From: Campylobacterales bacterium
Lineage (GTDB): Bacteria > Campylobacterota > Campylobacteria > Campylobacterales > Sulfurovaceae
DNA: 64,000 bases
NCBI GenBank assembly: GCA_014763895.1
Contig: JACXUM010000020.1
Location: 1 to 64,000 of the forward strand
Direction of reading: 5' to 3'
This document shows positions 1-7,901 of this stretch, piece after piece (the stretch's first letter is position 1; each line of letters starts with the position of its first letter). Made by a program: the position numbers and the translations under genes. Below the pieces are notes generated by a model. It worked only from the letters and a program-made list of their open reading frames with translations. It searched no databases and had not been told where the DNA came from.

Positions 1-36
1 ATCTACAACAGTAGAAATTATATGGTCTCTTTAGAC
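1..36 (-). CRISPR. Leader-proximal repeat of a type V-A CRISPR array
   Basis: Read on the minus strand, this 36-nt unit begins GTCTAAAGAG and ends TCTACTGTTGTAGAT. That end is the conserved 3' part of Cas12a crRNA repeats, with the TCTAC/GTAGA stem around a TGTT loop. Only one repeat is visible. Its orientation puts spacers to the left, outside the window, so this should be the first repeat next to the leader. The call rests on the repeat sequence plus the adjacent cas2-cas1-cas4-cas12a genes on the same strand. Confidence 0.93.
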
Positions 37-176
37 AGATACTGTAGCAAAAATAGCTATTTTTGTTACATTTTTACTCGCTTTTCCAAGTTTTTTATGC
101 CCAAAAATACTATTCTTCATCTCTTTTATCCATTAAGACCAAGGTTTGCAATTTAATCTTTCGCTTTAAGATTTTA
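37..176 (-). promoter_or_regulatory. CRISPR leader between cas2 and the array
   Basis: This is 140 bases of AT-rich sequence without a credible open frame, between the end of cas2 and the first repeat. Type V-A leaders lie upstream of the first repeat, carry the array promoter and guide spacer integration, and the position and orientation fit. It contains a near-perfect palindrome close to the repeat, listed separately. I cannot assign a confident -35/-10 pair. Confidence 0.7.
44..69. repeat. Palindrome in the leader, 7 bases from the first repeat
   Basis: Positions 48-65 form a perfect 18-base palindrome (CAAAAATAGCTATTTTTG). Three further pairs close at 44-46/67-69 across one G/T mismatch, so the whole element is 26 bases. 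On the plus strand it is followed by ATTTTTACTC and could act as a weak terminator entering the array from outside. On the array-transcribing strand no U-run follows. It could also be a protein site for leader recognition. The function is not known from the sequence. Confidence 0.55.
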
Positions 177-449
177 TCATATTACTATTAAATCTTCATC
201 ATCATTTTTGGCATATCCGAAACGGTCTATTTTGCATTGTTTGCTCAGTCGCATGATGATGACGCTGTCGCTTTGTCCGAACTTTTTTTCAAACTTGCTT
301 TTGATCTCTATCGTGACGTTGTCCAAAACCCTGTCGCTGTTTTTGATGCGAAACATAGAGTATTGCATCCGTCCGCCGTATTTGGAGAGCATCTTTGCAA
401 ACCGTGTACGGAGTTTGTCGTTGCTGATGTCATAAGAGATAATGAGCAT
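177..449 (-). CDS. cas2: CRISPR-associated endoribonuclease/integrase subunit Cas2
   Basis: The 90-residue protein has the Cas2 ferredoxin-like fold pattern: an N-terminal beta strand ending in a conserved Asp (LIISYDIS, D7), then a helix rich in basic residues and the YSMFRI strand. Cas2 forms the central dimer of the Cas1-Cas2 integration complex that inserts new spacers at the leader end. Its start overlaps the last base of cas1, so the two are translationally coupled. It is the last cas gene before the leader and array. The length is normal and I see no defect. Confidence 0.95.
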   Translation of the reverse strand: MLIISYDISNDKLRTRFAKMLSKYGGRMQYSMFRIKNSDRVLDNVTIEIKSKFEKKFGQSDSVIIMRLSKQCKIDRFGYAKNDDEDLIVI

Positions 450-1417
450 TATGACCCTCCGTTATAGACCGGAAACTGTTCTATGGGCTTACTTTGCATG
501 AATGCCCTGTAGTAGCCCCTGATGTACAAGAAGATATCGTTTTTGTGTTCAAGCAGCTCCTGAAGCAGCAGCCTCACATACGGTTTGCTATCCTGACCAA
601 AAATCCTGTACTGACCGCTGACTACGCTAAAGTCTTCCTTTTTCACCTGTCCAAGCGCAAAGGCTTTGCGAACTCTTTGGTCTATGATCGTGCGAAACGG
701 CTCTACGATATCACACACGAGCGACTTACGCTGGTAGAAATCCTGATGATACACGCCCTTATAGGTATCAAAACCATAAAGCCCCAGCATTGCATCAACA
801 AGATGAAAAAGCTGTGTATAGCCAATATCCAAAAGCAGGTTGGCGATATCTCTTTTGGCGCGGGGCTGTCTGCCATGCCACTCTATTTCTTCAAACATCG
901 CGCCAAAATAGACGCGTGATGCTATCCCCTCCATACCCAGCAGCGACTGAAGGTCTATCTCCTCCGGTTCATCGAGTCTTGCTCTGTACTCAGTCAGTTT
1001 GAGCAGGGCATTTTTTAGTTTTTCGCTTTTTTCTCTTCTTTTTTTGAGCGCCGCTATCTGCCGTTCGATCTTGTTCTTGACGATGTGCATCGCTATCTCA
1101 TTGCCTTCGTAGCCGTACTGTTTGGAACGCAGTATGACATTGCCTTCAGCCGCGGCAAACCAACTGCCGTAGGGGATGAGTCCATGCGTCATCATGACGA
1201 TACTGAAGCCAAACTTTTTGGAACGCTGAAGTATGCCCGATGTGATCGTGATATGCCCCACGATAAAGAGCGCAAAAAGCCTGTGGCAGCTTGACTGGTG
1301 TTTGATGCCATTCTCATGGGCGATAATGATGTTGTCATTTTTGAAACTGACCCTATCGCCATAACTCAGTAACGCTACAACAATCTGCTTTTCTTTAAAA
1401 TCAGGCAAACTTAGCAT
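449..1417 (-). CDS. cas1: CRISPR-associated integrase Cas1
   Basis: This 322-residue protein has the Cas1 layout, an N-terminal beta domain and a C-terminal helical catalytic domain. The three metal ligands can be proposed: Glu in LLGMEGIASR, His in GVYHQD, and the acidic residue in CDIVEPFR. Cas1 catalyses the transesterification that joins protospacers to the repeat. It overlaps cas4 by 7 bases and cas2 by 1 base, an arrangement typical of a single type V-A adaptation operon. No truncation or lost catalytic residue is visible, so adaptation could still work even though the effector gene next to it is broken. Confidence 0.95.
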   Translation of the reverse strand: MLSLPDFKEKQIVVALLSYGDRVSFKNDNIIIAHENGIKHQSSCHRLFALFIVGHITITSGILQRSKKFGFSIVMMTHGLIPYGSWFAAAEGNVILRSKQYGYEGNEIAMHIVKNKIERQIAALKKRREKSEKLKNALLKLTEYRARLDEPEEIDLQSLLGMEGIASRVYFGAMFEEIEWHGRQPRAKRDIANLLLDIGYTQLFHLVDAMLGLYGFDTYKGVYHQDFYQRKSLVCDIVEPFRTIIDQRVRKAFALGQVKKEDFSVVSGQYRIFGQDSKPYVRLLLQELLEHKNDIFLYIRGYYRAFMQSKPIEQFPVYNGGS

Positions 1418-1968
1418 GGCGATACGTCACACAGATTGGAGTAGATGCAGTGTCGACACTTGTTGGGATTTGGCACAAAACTGTCTGTCAGTCGGTAGGT
1501 TTTCATCTTCATGATCATGTCCTCAAATTTTCTATGCATCATTGGGTTTGCCTCGGGCGGCAAAACAGAGTAGCTTTTATTGTCGTCCATGCTGTAGAGT
1601 TTTAGCGTTCTCACTTCATAGTCCATTTCTATAAGGCAGTGGTACTGCGCATAAAGCTGAAAGATATAGCCGTCATAGATGGTTACGATCTTCTTTTTAC
1701 GTTCCGTAAGAAGCATCCGTTTTTCATCGTAGGTATCGATCTTGCCGCCGATACCATATCGAACACTATAAACTTCAAGCGATTGCAACACATTTTTGGC
1801 AGTCGTATAGGTTTTAGTATCGACGCTCTTATGCGCTGCCCTGCCTGCTGTCTGATAGCCACTGTGGTAGAGCGAGGTATCCGCCCCGCCGTAGAGCTGA
1901 TGGAAGTAGATCGAACGGGGGCAAAAGATAAAGTCATTCAGAAACGAGATGGGGATATAGGGTTCCAT
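1411..1968 (-). CDS. cas4: CRISPR-associated exonuclease Cas4
   Basis: Cas4 is a RecB-type nuclease with a 4Fe-4S cluster that trims prespacers and helps select the PAM. The 185 residues show the first cluster cysteine near the N-terminus (FIFCPRSIY), the RecB core with GRAAHKSVD and IGGKIDTY, and the remaining cysteines at the C-terminus (NKCRHCIYSNLCD). The gene starts 3 bases after the end of cas12a and overlaps cas1 by 7 bases. All expected motifs are present, and the length is usual for the small Cas4 of type V-A loci. Confidence 0.93.
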   Translation of the reverse strand: MEPYIPISFLNDFIFCPRSIYFHQLYGGADTSLYHSGYQTAGRAAHKSVDTKTYTTAKNVLQSLEVYSVRYGIGGKIDTYDEKRMLLTERKKKIVTIYDGYIFQLYAQYHCLIEMDYEVRTLKLYSMDDNKSYSVLPPEANPMMHRKFEDMIMKMKTYRLTDSFVPNPNKCRHCIYSNLCDVSPC

Positions 1969-1971
1969 TTC

Positions 1972-4254
1972 TCATCTCTGGGCAAATTGCAGCCACTCTT
2001 TGTTGGTGATCTTGAGATCGGGTTTTTTGATATCTTGTGCCTCTTTGATCTTTTTTACAACCATGAGACCTTTTCGCGCGATATTGTACGCGCCGTTGGC
2101 GTCGGCATCTTTTGGCAGGGTATCATCGCATACTCGACTATCATAAAATACACCATTCTCATCTACTACAGGTGAGACGAGATAATCGATATCTGTACCC
2201 GTGATAGAGTTACGCATCTGGAGCGTAAGCCTGAAAAGCCCCAAAAGCTTCTCAAAAAATGCCTTGTCATTCTGCGCTACTATATACTCTTTGAGATTGT
2301 CTGCCTGCCCGTTTAGAAGCGTTTTGAAGCCATCTGTGAGCTGCACGGTTTTATTGTCCCACTGGTTGAGTTTTTCGCTGTTGCGATATGTCAAAACCCT
2401 GTCGCCGTAAGTGCATATCGTCCAGTTCTGGCGCGTTCCTTCTGCTTTGGGATTAAACTGCGTATAGTTGTCTATCTCAAATTCATAGTAGTCTTTTTCG
2501 CTGTTATAGCGGATAGACTTGAACTTACCAAAAAACTCTTTTGACTTCTCCACACTGGCGTATCTGGTATCAAAAAGATTGACAAATCCCGTAACCGGAT
2601 CGATCTTGGAGGTGTTCCATGCAGGCACATAGAACAAAAAGCCGTTTTGTTTGCCCATCTTTTCAAAGCTCTCAAATTTGTTGGTCAGCTGAAGCGCATT
2701 GAGTACGCCGCCGAGCTCGTTTGGAGATTTTTTCTTGTCCACGAGATAGTTGAGCTTATCGATGAGCATCTTTTCGAACTTCTGATACACCTGCTTTTCG
2801 ACCTTGAAGCGTCCGCGTTTAAATCCAAAGTTGAGGTCTTCAAGGACGACGATAGCACGATGCTCTACCATAAGCGTAGCGATACGGTGAATGACATGGC
2901 TCATGTAACCCTCTTTGAGTTCTTTGATATTTTCTACCGTACCCCAGTTGACCCGTGCCTTGGCTCTTTCGTCCTCTTTTTTTGCCAATTTCTCATGATA
3001 ATTGATCACATGATCTTTTCCGTTGTAGCTGTTGATGATCTGATTGAGCGTGTACTGCTCTACGATTTTGCCCTGCGCGTCTATGAGCGATAGATAGAGC
3101 AAATGACGTTCACCTCGGTCGATACCGATGATTTTGATATCTTCTTTGCCCGAAGCGATCATCTCATTGACTATTGCATTAAGATTGGTATATCCTTGCG
3201 CTTTGAAGTTGAGCGTGATGGGCACGTGAAACTGGAATTTATCAAAGGCAAAACGACGGTCTTTGATAATGGGATAGTCAAACTTGCCAACCAATTCTTT
3301 GGCATGGTGTCCTTTTTGCATCACCTCATCACTGTATATGATAGACTTTTTACGGTAAAAAACCTCTGCTTGACCGTTGAGCTTATAGACCACATCGGCA
3401 AGATTTTTCTCGTCAAATAATGCCCTCCAATAAAGGGTATGCATATTAGGCGTTCCTTTGCTATAAGGGGAAAAATCTTTGTTATAGATTTGAAAGAGGT
3501 AAAGTTTTCCCTCGGATACAAGTGTATCGATATAGGATTGAGAGATGTTTTTATACGTTATTTTGTATCCTTGCTGTTCAACCTCTCTGTAAAATCCGCT
3601 TAAATCTTTATAACTCGCCGTGTCGGAAAACTTGAATTCAAAATTTTTCCAGTCTTCGTGCTTTTGTATCGAAGATTTAAAAAAATCAATTAGTTTATGG
3701 CAATGCTCCAAATCAAAAATTTCACCTTTTTTGTGCGTTCCCTTTTTATAATTGCTGATTATATCGGAAGAGGGTGCAAACTCATCAATACGGCTGTTTG
3801 AAAAAAACACCTTTGGCAACATCTTGTTTGCTCCGGGCAAAAGCTTGTAGTTTATTTTGCGATATGATGAATCGTCTTGAGACTCTGGGGTATTTTTAAA
3901 CACACGATTGTGTTTTTTATCCATAATACCAAGATAAAACAATCCGTTTTTTTCAAGCAATATTGCTGTGTTATCTGTTTCTTTGTTCACATCCCACCCA
4001 TCAAGTAGTGTAGAGTTTTCAAAATTGAGTTTGAATTTCTCAAGCGAGTATGGTTTTTTGGTCATAAAGTTTCGCACTTTATCGTAGAGTTTCACTACGG
4101 CGCTCAAGCTTTCAAAATAGCTCTCAAAGGTTGCATAAAAGGCGATATCCCTATCCACATCGCTCTTGACGCTCAGCGGCTTGAGGAAACGCTGCCATGC
4201 CAAAAGCGCGTCCATCACTTCCTTGATACGCTCAGTTTTTTCTTGATCGTCCAA
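1972..4254 (-). CDS. cas12a: Cas12a C-terminal fragment (WED, PI, RuvC, Nuc)
   Basis: This fragment of 760 residues begins at a TTG with no ribosome-binding site, the only possible start in the stretch of this frame open from about 4391. It contains the end of REC2, WED-II, the PI region (KLLPGANKMLPK, residues 138-148), WED-III and the crRNA-processing area (GHHAKE, IIKDRRF, residues 315-335). RuvC-I Asp379 (GIDRGE), RuvC-II Glu472 (VLEDLNFGF), the Nuc arginine R681 (QMRNSITG) and RuvC-III Asp716 (KDADANGAY) are in place. The nuclease half therefore shows no decay, which suggests the break is recent. It is probably poorly translated by itself. Confidence 0.8.
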   Translation of the reverse strand: MDDQEKTERIKEVMDALLAWQRFLKPLSVKSDVDRDIAFYATFESYFESLSAVVKLYDKVRNFMTKKPYSLEKFKLNFENSTLLDGWDVNKETDNTAILLEKNGLFYLGIMDKKHNRVFKNTPESQDDSSYRKINYKLLPGANKMLPKVFFSNSRIDEFAPSSDIISNYKKGTHKKGEIFDLEHCHKLIDFFKSSIQKHEDWKNFEFKFSDTASYKDLSGFYREVEQQGYKITYKNISQSYIDTLVSEGKLYLFQIYNKDFSPYSKGTPNMHTLYWRALFDEKNLADVVYKLNGQAEVFYRKKSIIYSDEVMQKGHHAKELVGKFDYPIIKDRRFAFDKFQFHVPITLNFKAQGYTNLNAIVNEMIASGKEDIKIIGIDRGERHLLYLSLIDAQGKIVEQYTLNQIINSYNGKDHVINYHEKLAKKEDERAKARVNWGTVENIKELKEGYMSHVIHRIATLMVEHRAIVVLEDLNFGFKRGRFKVEKQVYQKFEKMLIDKLNYLVDKKKSPNELGGVLNALQLTNKFESFEKMGKQNGFLFYVPAWNTSKIDPVTGFVNLFDTRYASVEKSKEFFGKFKSIRYNSEKDYYEFEIDNYTQFNPKAEGTRQNWTICTYGDRVLTYRNSEKLNQWDNKTVQLTDGFKTLLNGQADNLKEYIVAQNDKAFFEKLLGLFRLTLQMRNSITGTDIDYLVSPVVDENGVFYDSRVCDDTLPKDADANGAYNIARKGLMVVKKIKEAQDIKKPDLKITNKEWLQFAQR

Positions 4255-4352
4255 CCATGTTTTATATGCGACTTGTACCGCTTTGGTTAAAGGCTTGATT
4301 TCATTGGAAAAATATGTCAGGATATCCGATGGGGATTGCGCCTCTTTTAGCG

Positions 4353-5369
4353 CTATATGGATATCGTTGATACTAAAATTTTGCCGTCACAACACTCAAA
4401 CGCGATGATATTGTTTTGATAAAAAGTTTTTATTGCTTCTGCAAGTTCGTTTTTGTCTTCAAAAGCCTCCGGAAGCCACGAGAGAGATTCGCGGTCGCTG
4501 AGTATCTGTTTGTAGAGCGGTTTGAGATTGGGAAGGTCTCTTTTGGAAAGACCGTGTTTTTGTCTATAAAGATTGATCTTTTCGTTAAATCCTTGTATCT
4601 TTGAGCCATCATTAGACACTTTGCCGCCTATCATAGTATTGTAAAGGTCGATGTGGTTTTGAGCTAATGTGTGTGAAAAATATGCCAGCGTAAACATATC
4701 TTCGAATACTGCGCCAAAAAGATGCGACTCTATAGCATCTTTTGAATCGGCAATTAATTCGGGATATTTTGTTGCAATTTGCTCAAATGTTTTTTTGTTG
4801 CCTAGAAACACGGGTAGATTTTCATGGACGATACGGTATGCAACCGCAGTATGTAGCGCTTCATCGATGTACATATTGGCTCTGTTTTCATGAAAACCTG
4901 TAAAATATGTCGTGAAGTCCACAAATTTCAGAACGATTTCTTTTTCGTTTATTTTTTGTTCTTCAGGGATTTCTTCGCTATCCAAAAAAGTCAAAAGTTC
5001 ATTCCTTATCAGCTCTTTTTTAAACAGCGTACTCCATTTTGGATGTTTTTTAAAGAGTTCAACGATCCTTTTTCTCAAAGTATCCTGAAGCTTTTCAAAT
5101 TCTTTTTTCCCTTTTTCATCCTTAATTGCGAAATAGAGTTTCTCATACGTTTCAAGCCCCTCTATGGCAATGCCATTTAAGGCATCTTCGATAAACGCCT
5201 TATGATACCTGTCGATGATCTTTTTCATCTCCTTGTACTCTTCGGCTCTCTGTTCATCCTGAATGATCAACCCTTTGGCTTCAATATGCTCTTTTGTTTT
5301 CCCGACAGGTCTAAGTTCAAACCTAAGCGTTTTTGAAAGCTGGTATTGGTTGGTAAAATTTTGTAACAT
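4353..5369 (-). CDS. cas12a: Cas12a N-terminal fragment (WED-I, REC1)
   Basis: This fragment of 338 residues opens with NQYQLSKTLRFELRPVGKT, the conserved Cas12a N-terminus, followed by REC1 (FTGFHENRANMY, YNTMIGGK) and PLYKQILSDRESLSW at the REC1/REC2 border. Authentic homology stops near residue 330; the last eight residues are out-of-frame sequence before the stop. The ATG is preceded by a strong AAAAAGGGG ribosome-binding site about 10 bases upstream, so this half should be made. It lies 74 bases downstream of the WYL regulator on the same strand. Alone it has no nuclease domain. Confidence 0.8.
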   Translation of the reverse strand: MLQNFTNQYQLSKTLRFELRPVGKTKEHIEAKGLIIQDEQRAEEYKEMKKIIDRYHKAFIEDALNGIAIEGLETYEKLYFAIKDEKGKKEFEKLQDTLRKRIVELFKKHPKWSTLFKKELIRNELLTFLDSEEIPEEQKINEKEIVLKFVDFTTYFTGFHENRANMYIDEALHTAVAYRIVHENLPVFLGNKKTFEQIATKYPELIADSKDAIESHLFGAVFEDMFTLAYFSHTLAQNHIDLYNTMIGGKVSNDGSKIQGFNEKINLYRQKHGLSKRDLPNLKPLYKQILSDRESLSWLPEAFEDKNELAEAIKTFYQNNIIAFECCDGKILVSTISI

Positions 5370-5443
5370 TGAAATATCCCCTTTTTTAAGACTTAAAACA
5401 TATCACTGTGTTATCTTATCACAACTGTAAAGACATTTATGTG
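5370..5443 (-). promoter_or_regulatory. Gap before cas12a with a partial dyad
   Basis: The 74-base AT-rich gap between the WYL regulator and cas12a holds the cas12a ribosome-binding site. It also holds a partial dyad at 5407-5423, with TGTG and CACA arms around an AT core. A WYL-type regulator could bind here, but that is inference. No convincing -35/-10 pair is seen, so cas12a may be co-transcribed with the regulator. Confidence 0.35.
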
Positions 5444-6346
5444 TCACTCATACCGTAGTCTTTGGTCTTCATCCTGATAGATTTCAAGGTCGCGCATGAG
5501 ATCGTTCCACAGCCACTTCGGTTCGATGATGTGTACCCTTGGAAGCCAATACTTGATCTGGGGGAGTATCTCCAGTTTGTGGGTGATCGTACAATGGACC
5601 TCAAGACCGCCGTCATAGTGCTCGTCCTCGATGGTCTGGGATTTGTGCAGTTTGATATCCTTGATATACTCGGCGATCTCCGGCCGGACATAAAGCACCA
5701 CATGGGAGGCCTCTTTCCCCGTGGAACTCCAGATACTCTTCAGGCTGTCGGCTTGCGCTATCATCTCCGGCGTGAGCGTCTGTTTCTCTTTCACTCTCCT
5801 AAAATTCCGAATCTTATCAAGGTTGAAATATTTGATCCCGTCATCCTTGTAATCCCTGGCGATCAGATACCACCTGCCGTTCTCCGTATAGATCTTGATA
5901 GGATCGACTACCCTCTCCGAGCTACCCTCCGCCTTGAGATAGACAAATGCACACTTCTCATCATTTAACAAAGAGGCAGCAAGTGCCTCTCCAAGTTTTT
6001 TGGGCAGATTTTTGTACTCAATGGCAAAAGAGATCTTCTCAGAAGAGAGATTGGAACGCTCCAGGCACTCCACCTCTATCTCAAGGTTCCGGGCAAAAGA
6101 AGAGAGCAGTATATGGTTAAGATCATCTTCTCCTTTGGAAAGTGCGGATCTGCCCAGACTCCAGATGCCGTTACGGTTTTGCAGGGGAATACTCCGGGCG
6201 ATTTTGAGCATATCGCGATGGATCGTACGTGAAGATACACCGTACTCGACATATACGATTCCTGCACTGAGTCTCTCACCGGCATAGAGTCGCCGGACGA
6301 TATCAAGGATCCTGGGGGTCGGGGTTTTCTGTTTAAGATATGCCAT
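5444..6346 (-). CDS. WYL-domain transcriptional regulator
   Basis: This is a 300-residue protein with an N-terminal winged helix-turn-helix (about residues 10-65, including GVSSRTIHRDMLKIAR) and a WYL domain in the middle, with the signature GRWYLIARDY at residues 157-166. A C-terminal WCX-like region follows. WYL regulators bind nucleic-acid-type ligands and are recurrent controllers of CRISPR-Cas and other defence loci. It is the first gene on the minus strand of the CRISPR locus and is divergent from murJ. A TATAAT motif lies only 6 bases before its ATG, which would give a leaderless mRNA. Function as the cas regulator is inferred from position. Confidence 0.85.
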   Translation of the reverse strand: MAYLKQKTPTPRILDIVRRLYAGERLSAGIVYVEYGVSSRTIHRDMLKIARSIPLQNRNGIWSLGRSALSKGEDDLNHILLSSFARNLEIEVECLERSNLSSEKISFAIEYKNLPKKLGEALAASLLNDEKCAFVYLKAEGSSERVVDPIKIYTENGRWYLIARDYKDDGIKYFNLDKIRNFRRVKEKQTLTPEMIAQADSLKSIWSSTGKEASHVVLYVRPEIAEYIKDIKLHKSQTIEDEHYDGGLEVHCTITHKLEILPQIKYWLPRVHIIEPKWLWNDLMRDLEIYQDEDQRLRYE

Positions 6347-6351
6347 AAAAG

Positions 6352-6357
6352 ATTATA
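6352..6357 (-). promoter_or_regulatory. Candidate -10 box of the WYL regulator
   Basis: On the minus strand a perfect TATAAT ends 6 bases upstream of the ATG. A start site 6-7 bases downstream would coincide with the start codon, giving a leaderless transcript. There is no clear -35 hexamer at the usual spacing and no ribosome-binding site. Confidence 0.45.
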
Positions 6358-6401
6358 CTAACTTACGCTAAAATACCCCCGAACTTAATACAAAGAAAAT
6401 T

Positions 6402-7808
6402 ATGCGGCTCAAATCTATTTTTACCAACAGTTTCGGTATCCTTATTTCACGTGTAACGGGGTTAGTACGTGATGTTTTGATGGCTTCTGCTTTGGGTGCT
6501 TCCCTATGGAGCGATATCTTCTTCATCGCCTTTAAACTCCCAAACCTTTTCCGCCGTATCTTTGCAGAGGGTGCTTTTACTCAGGCTTTTATGCCCTCTT
6601 TTGTCGCTTCTAGACAAAAAGGGGTCTTTTCTGTTGCCATTTTTTTAAGATTTCTTCTATTTTTAACGATTGCTTCTTTGGTTGTCACACTCTTCCCGGA
6701 GCTGATCACCAAACTGCTCGCATGGGGATGGAGCCCCCAACAGATAGAGCAGACTGCACCCCTGACAGCGATCAACTTTTGGTACCTTGATTTTATCTTC
6801 ATTGTTACCTTTCTTGCAACCATACTTCAGTATAAAGAACATTTTTTCACTACGGCGATGTCAACGGCACTTTTAAATATCTCGATGATAGGCGCTCTCA
6901 TTCTCTTCATGCACCAAGATCCCAAAACCGTCGCCTATGCAGTCAGTATCTCTGTAGTGATCGGCGGAATATTACAGGTCATCACCCACATCATCTCGAT
7001 CAAAAATCTCAATCTCCACCGAATTTTGGTGGGAGGATGGCATTATCGAAAAAAGAAAGACATCAAAGAAGAAACCGAGAGTTTCAACAAACTTTTCATT
7101 CCTGCGGTCTGGGGTAGTTCCACGGCACAGATCAACAGTTTCATCGATACGATGCTTGCAACATTCCTGGTATCAGGTTCGGTATCCTACCTTTTTTATG
7201 CCAATAGGGTCTTTCAGCTTCCGCTTGCCATCATTGCGATAGCCACAACAACTGCGATCTTTCCTTCTGTCTCCAAAGCGATCAAGAACGGCCGTAACCA
7301 GGAAGCCTATGTCAATCTCGCACAGGCATTCTGGTTGCTTGCCTTTACTCTTGGGGTTGCCACTGTAGGGGGGATCATGCTTGCCGAGCCGATTGTCTGG
7401 CTGTTGTTTGAAAGAGGCAAATTTATCCGCTCTGATACACTTGAAACTGCAAATGTACTAATCATGTATTTGGCAGGTTTGCTGCCTTTTGGCTTGGCAA
7501 AACTCTTTTCACTGTTCCTCTATGCATCACATCAGCAGTCCAAAGCAGCCAAGATCGCTACGATTTCACTGGTTGTCAATATCATTGCCTCTTTGGTACT
7601 GATCAAACCGATGGGAGCGATGGGTTTGGCATTGGCAGGAAGTATCGGAGGGTGGATACTTTTTATACTCACTGTTTATGAAGTAGGCATGGATAGATTT
7701 TGGGAGATCATAAAATCGATCAAAACACTCTACTGGGTTATGGTTATCATAGGATCTGCATTAATCTTATACGCCCTAAATCTCTGGCTCTTGAACCTTA
7801 TACGTTAG
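6402..7808 (+). CDS. murJ: Lipid II flippase MurJ
   Basis: A 468-residue polytopic inner-membrane protein of the MOP superfamily, opening with FGILISRVTGLVRDVLMASALG, the typical MurJ N-terminus with its conserved arginines, and containing about 13-14 hydrophobic segments. MurJ moves lipid II across the inner membrane for peptidoglycan synthesis. It is the first gene of the plus-strand run and divergent from the CRISPR regulator. The same gene precedes cysS in Campylobacter, as I recall. The length is normal, and cysS follows after about 90 bases with its own promoter. Confidence 0.92.
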   Translation: MRLKSIFTNSFGILISRVTGLVRDVLMASALGASLWSDIFFIAFKLPNLFRRIFAEGAFTQAFMPSFVASRQKGVFSVAIFLRFLLFLTIASLVVTLFPELITKLLAWGWSPQQIEQTAPLTAINFWYLDFIFIVTFLATILQYKEHFFTTAMSTALLNISMIGALILFMHQDPKTVAYAVSISVVIGGILQVITHIISIKNLNLHRILVGGWHYRKKKDIKEETESFNKLFIPAVWGSSTAQINSFIDTMLATFLVSGSVSYLFYANRVFQLPLAIIAIATTTAIFPSVSKAIKNGRNQEAYVNLAQAFWLLAFTLGVATVGGIMLAEPIVWLLFERGKFIRSDTLETANVLIMYLAGLLPFGLAKLFSLFLYASHQQSKAAKIATISLVVNIIASLVLIKPMGAMGLALAGSIGGWILFILTVYEVGMDRFWEIIKSIKTLYWVMVIIGSALILYALNLWLLNLIR

Positions 7809-7828
7809 TTTAATTTTTTCTCATACAT

Positions 7829-7893
7829 GTTAGGACTTTAAATTCCTAACCAACATTTGGCTATAATCGTTTTTACAATAATTTTTTAAAAGG
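7829..7893 (+). promoter_or_regulatory. cysS upstream region: inverted repeat, -10 box, ribosome-binding site
   Basis: A GTTAGGA/TCCTAAC inverted repeat (7829-7835 and 7844-7850) is followed by TATAAT at 7862-7867 and a purine-rich AAAAGG at 7888-7893, 8 bases before the cysS ATG. The inverted repeat could be the end of the murJ transcript or an operator; no U-run follows it. Confidence 0.45.
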
Positions 7894-7901
7894 TCCCCGT
7901 T

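Larger units (their letters stand above)
1972..5369 (-). pseudogene. cas12a: cas12a (cpf1), interrupted by a deletion and frameshift
   Basis: The full locus encodes a Cas12a split over two frames. The N-terminal part (WED-I, REC1, start of REC2) runs to a TAG at about 4353. The remainder is read from the -1 frame. Comparing with remembered Francisella and Acidaminococcus Cas12a, roughly 90 residues are missing where the frames meet: the first half jumps from the end of its first REC2 helices to the stretch that normally begins LSLETIKLALEEF. If the frames were joined at the overlap (about 4353-4390) the product would be about 1,130 residues, against about 1,200-1,300 for the family. Downstream domains and catalytic residues are all present. 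I read this as an inactivated or shortened effector, unless the assembly is wrong here. Confidence 0.8.

Noticed and set aside
1-180. A second repeat or a tracrRNA in the leader
   Set aside because: No second match to the repeat ends is present in 37-176, and Cas12a systems do not need a tracrRNA.
4353-4391. Canonical programmed -1 slippery heptamer
   Set aside because: AAAATTTT is present but not in X-XXY-YYZ phase, and I could not find a convincing pseudoknot.
4240-4400. A natural split Cas12a with a true second start
   Set aside because: The only start in the second frame is TTG at 4254, without a ribosome-binding site, and it leaves out 42 authentic residues before it. This fits decay better than a designed split.
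208-4900. Several plus-strand open frames opposite the cas genes, up to 178 codons
   Set aside because: They mirror the minus-strand genes, lack ribosome-binding sites and have no family character.
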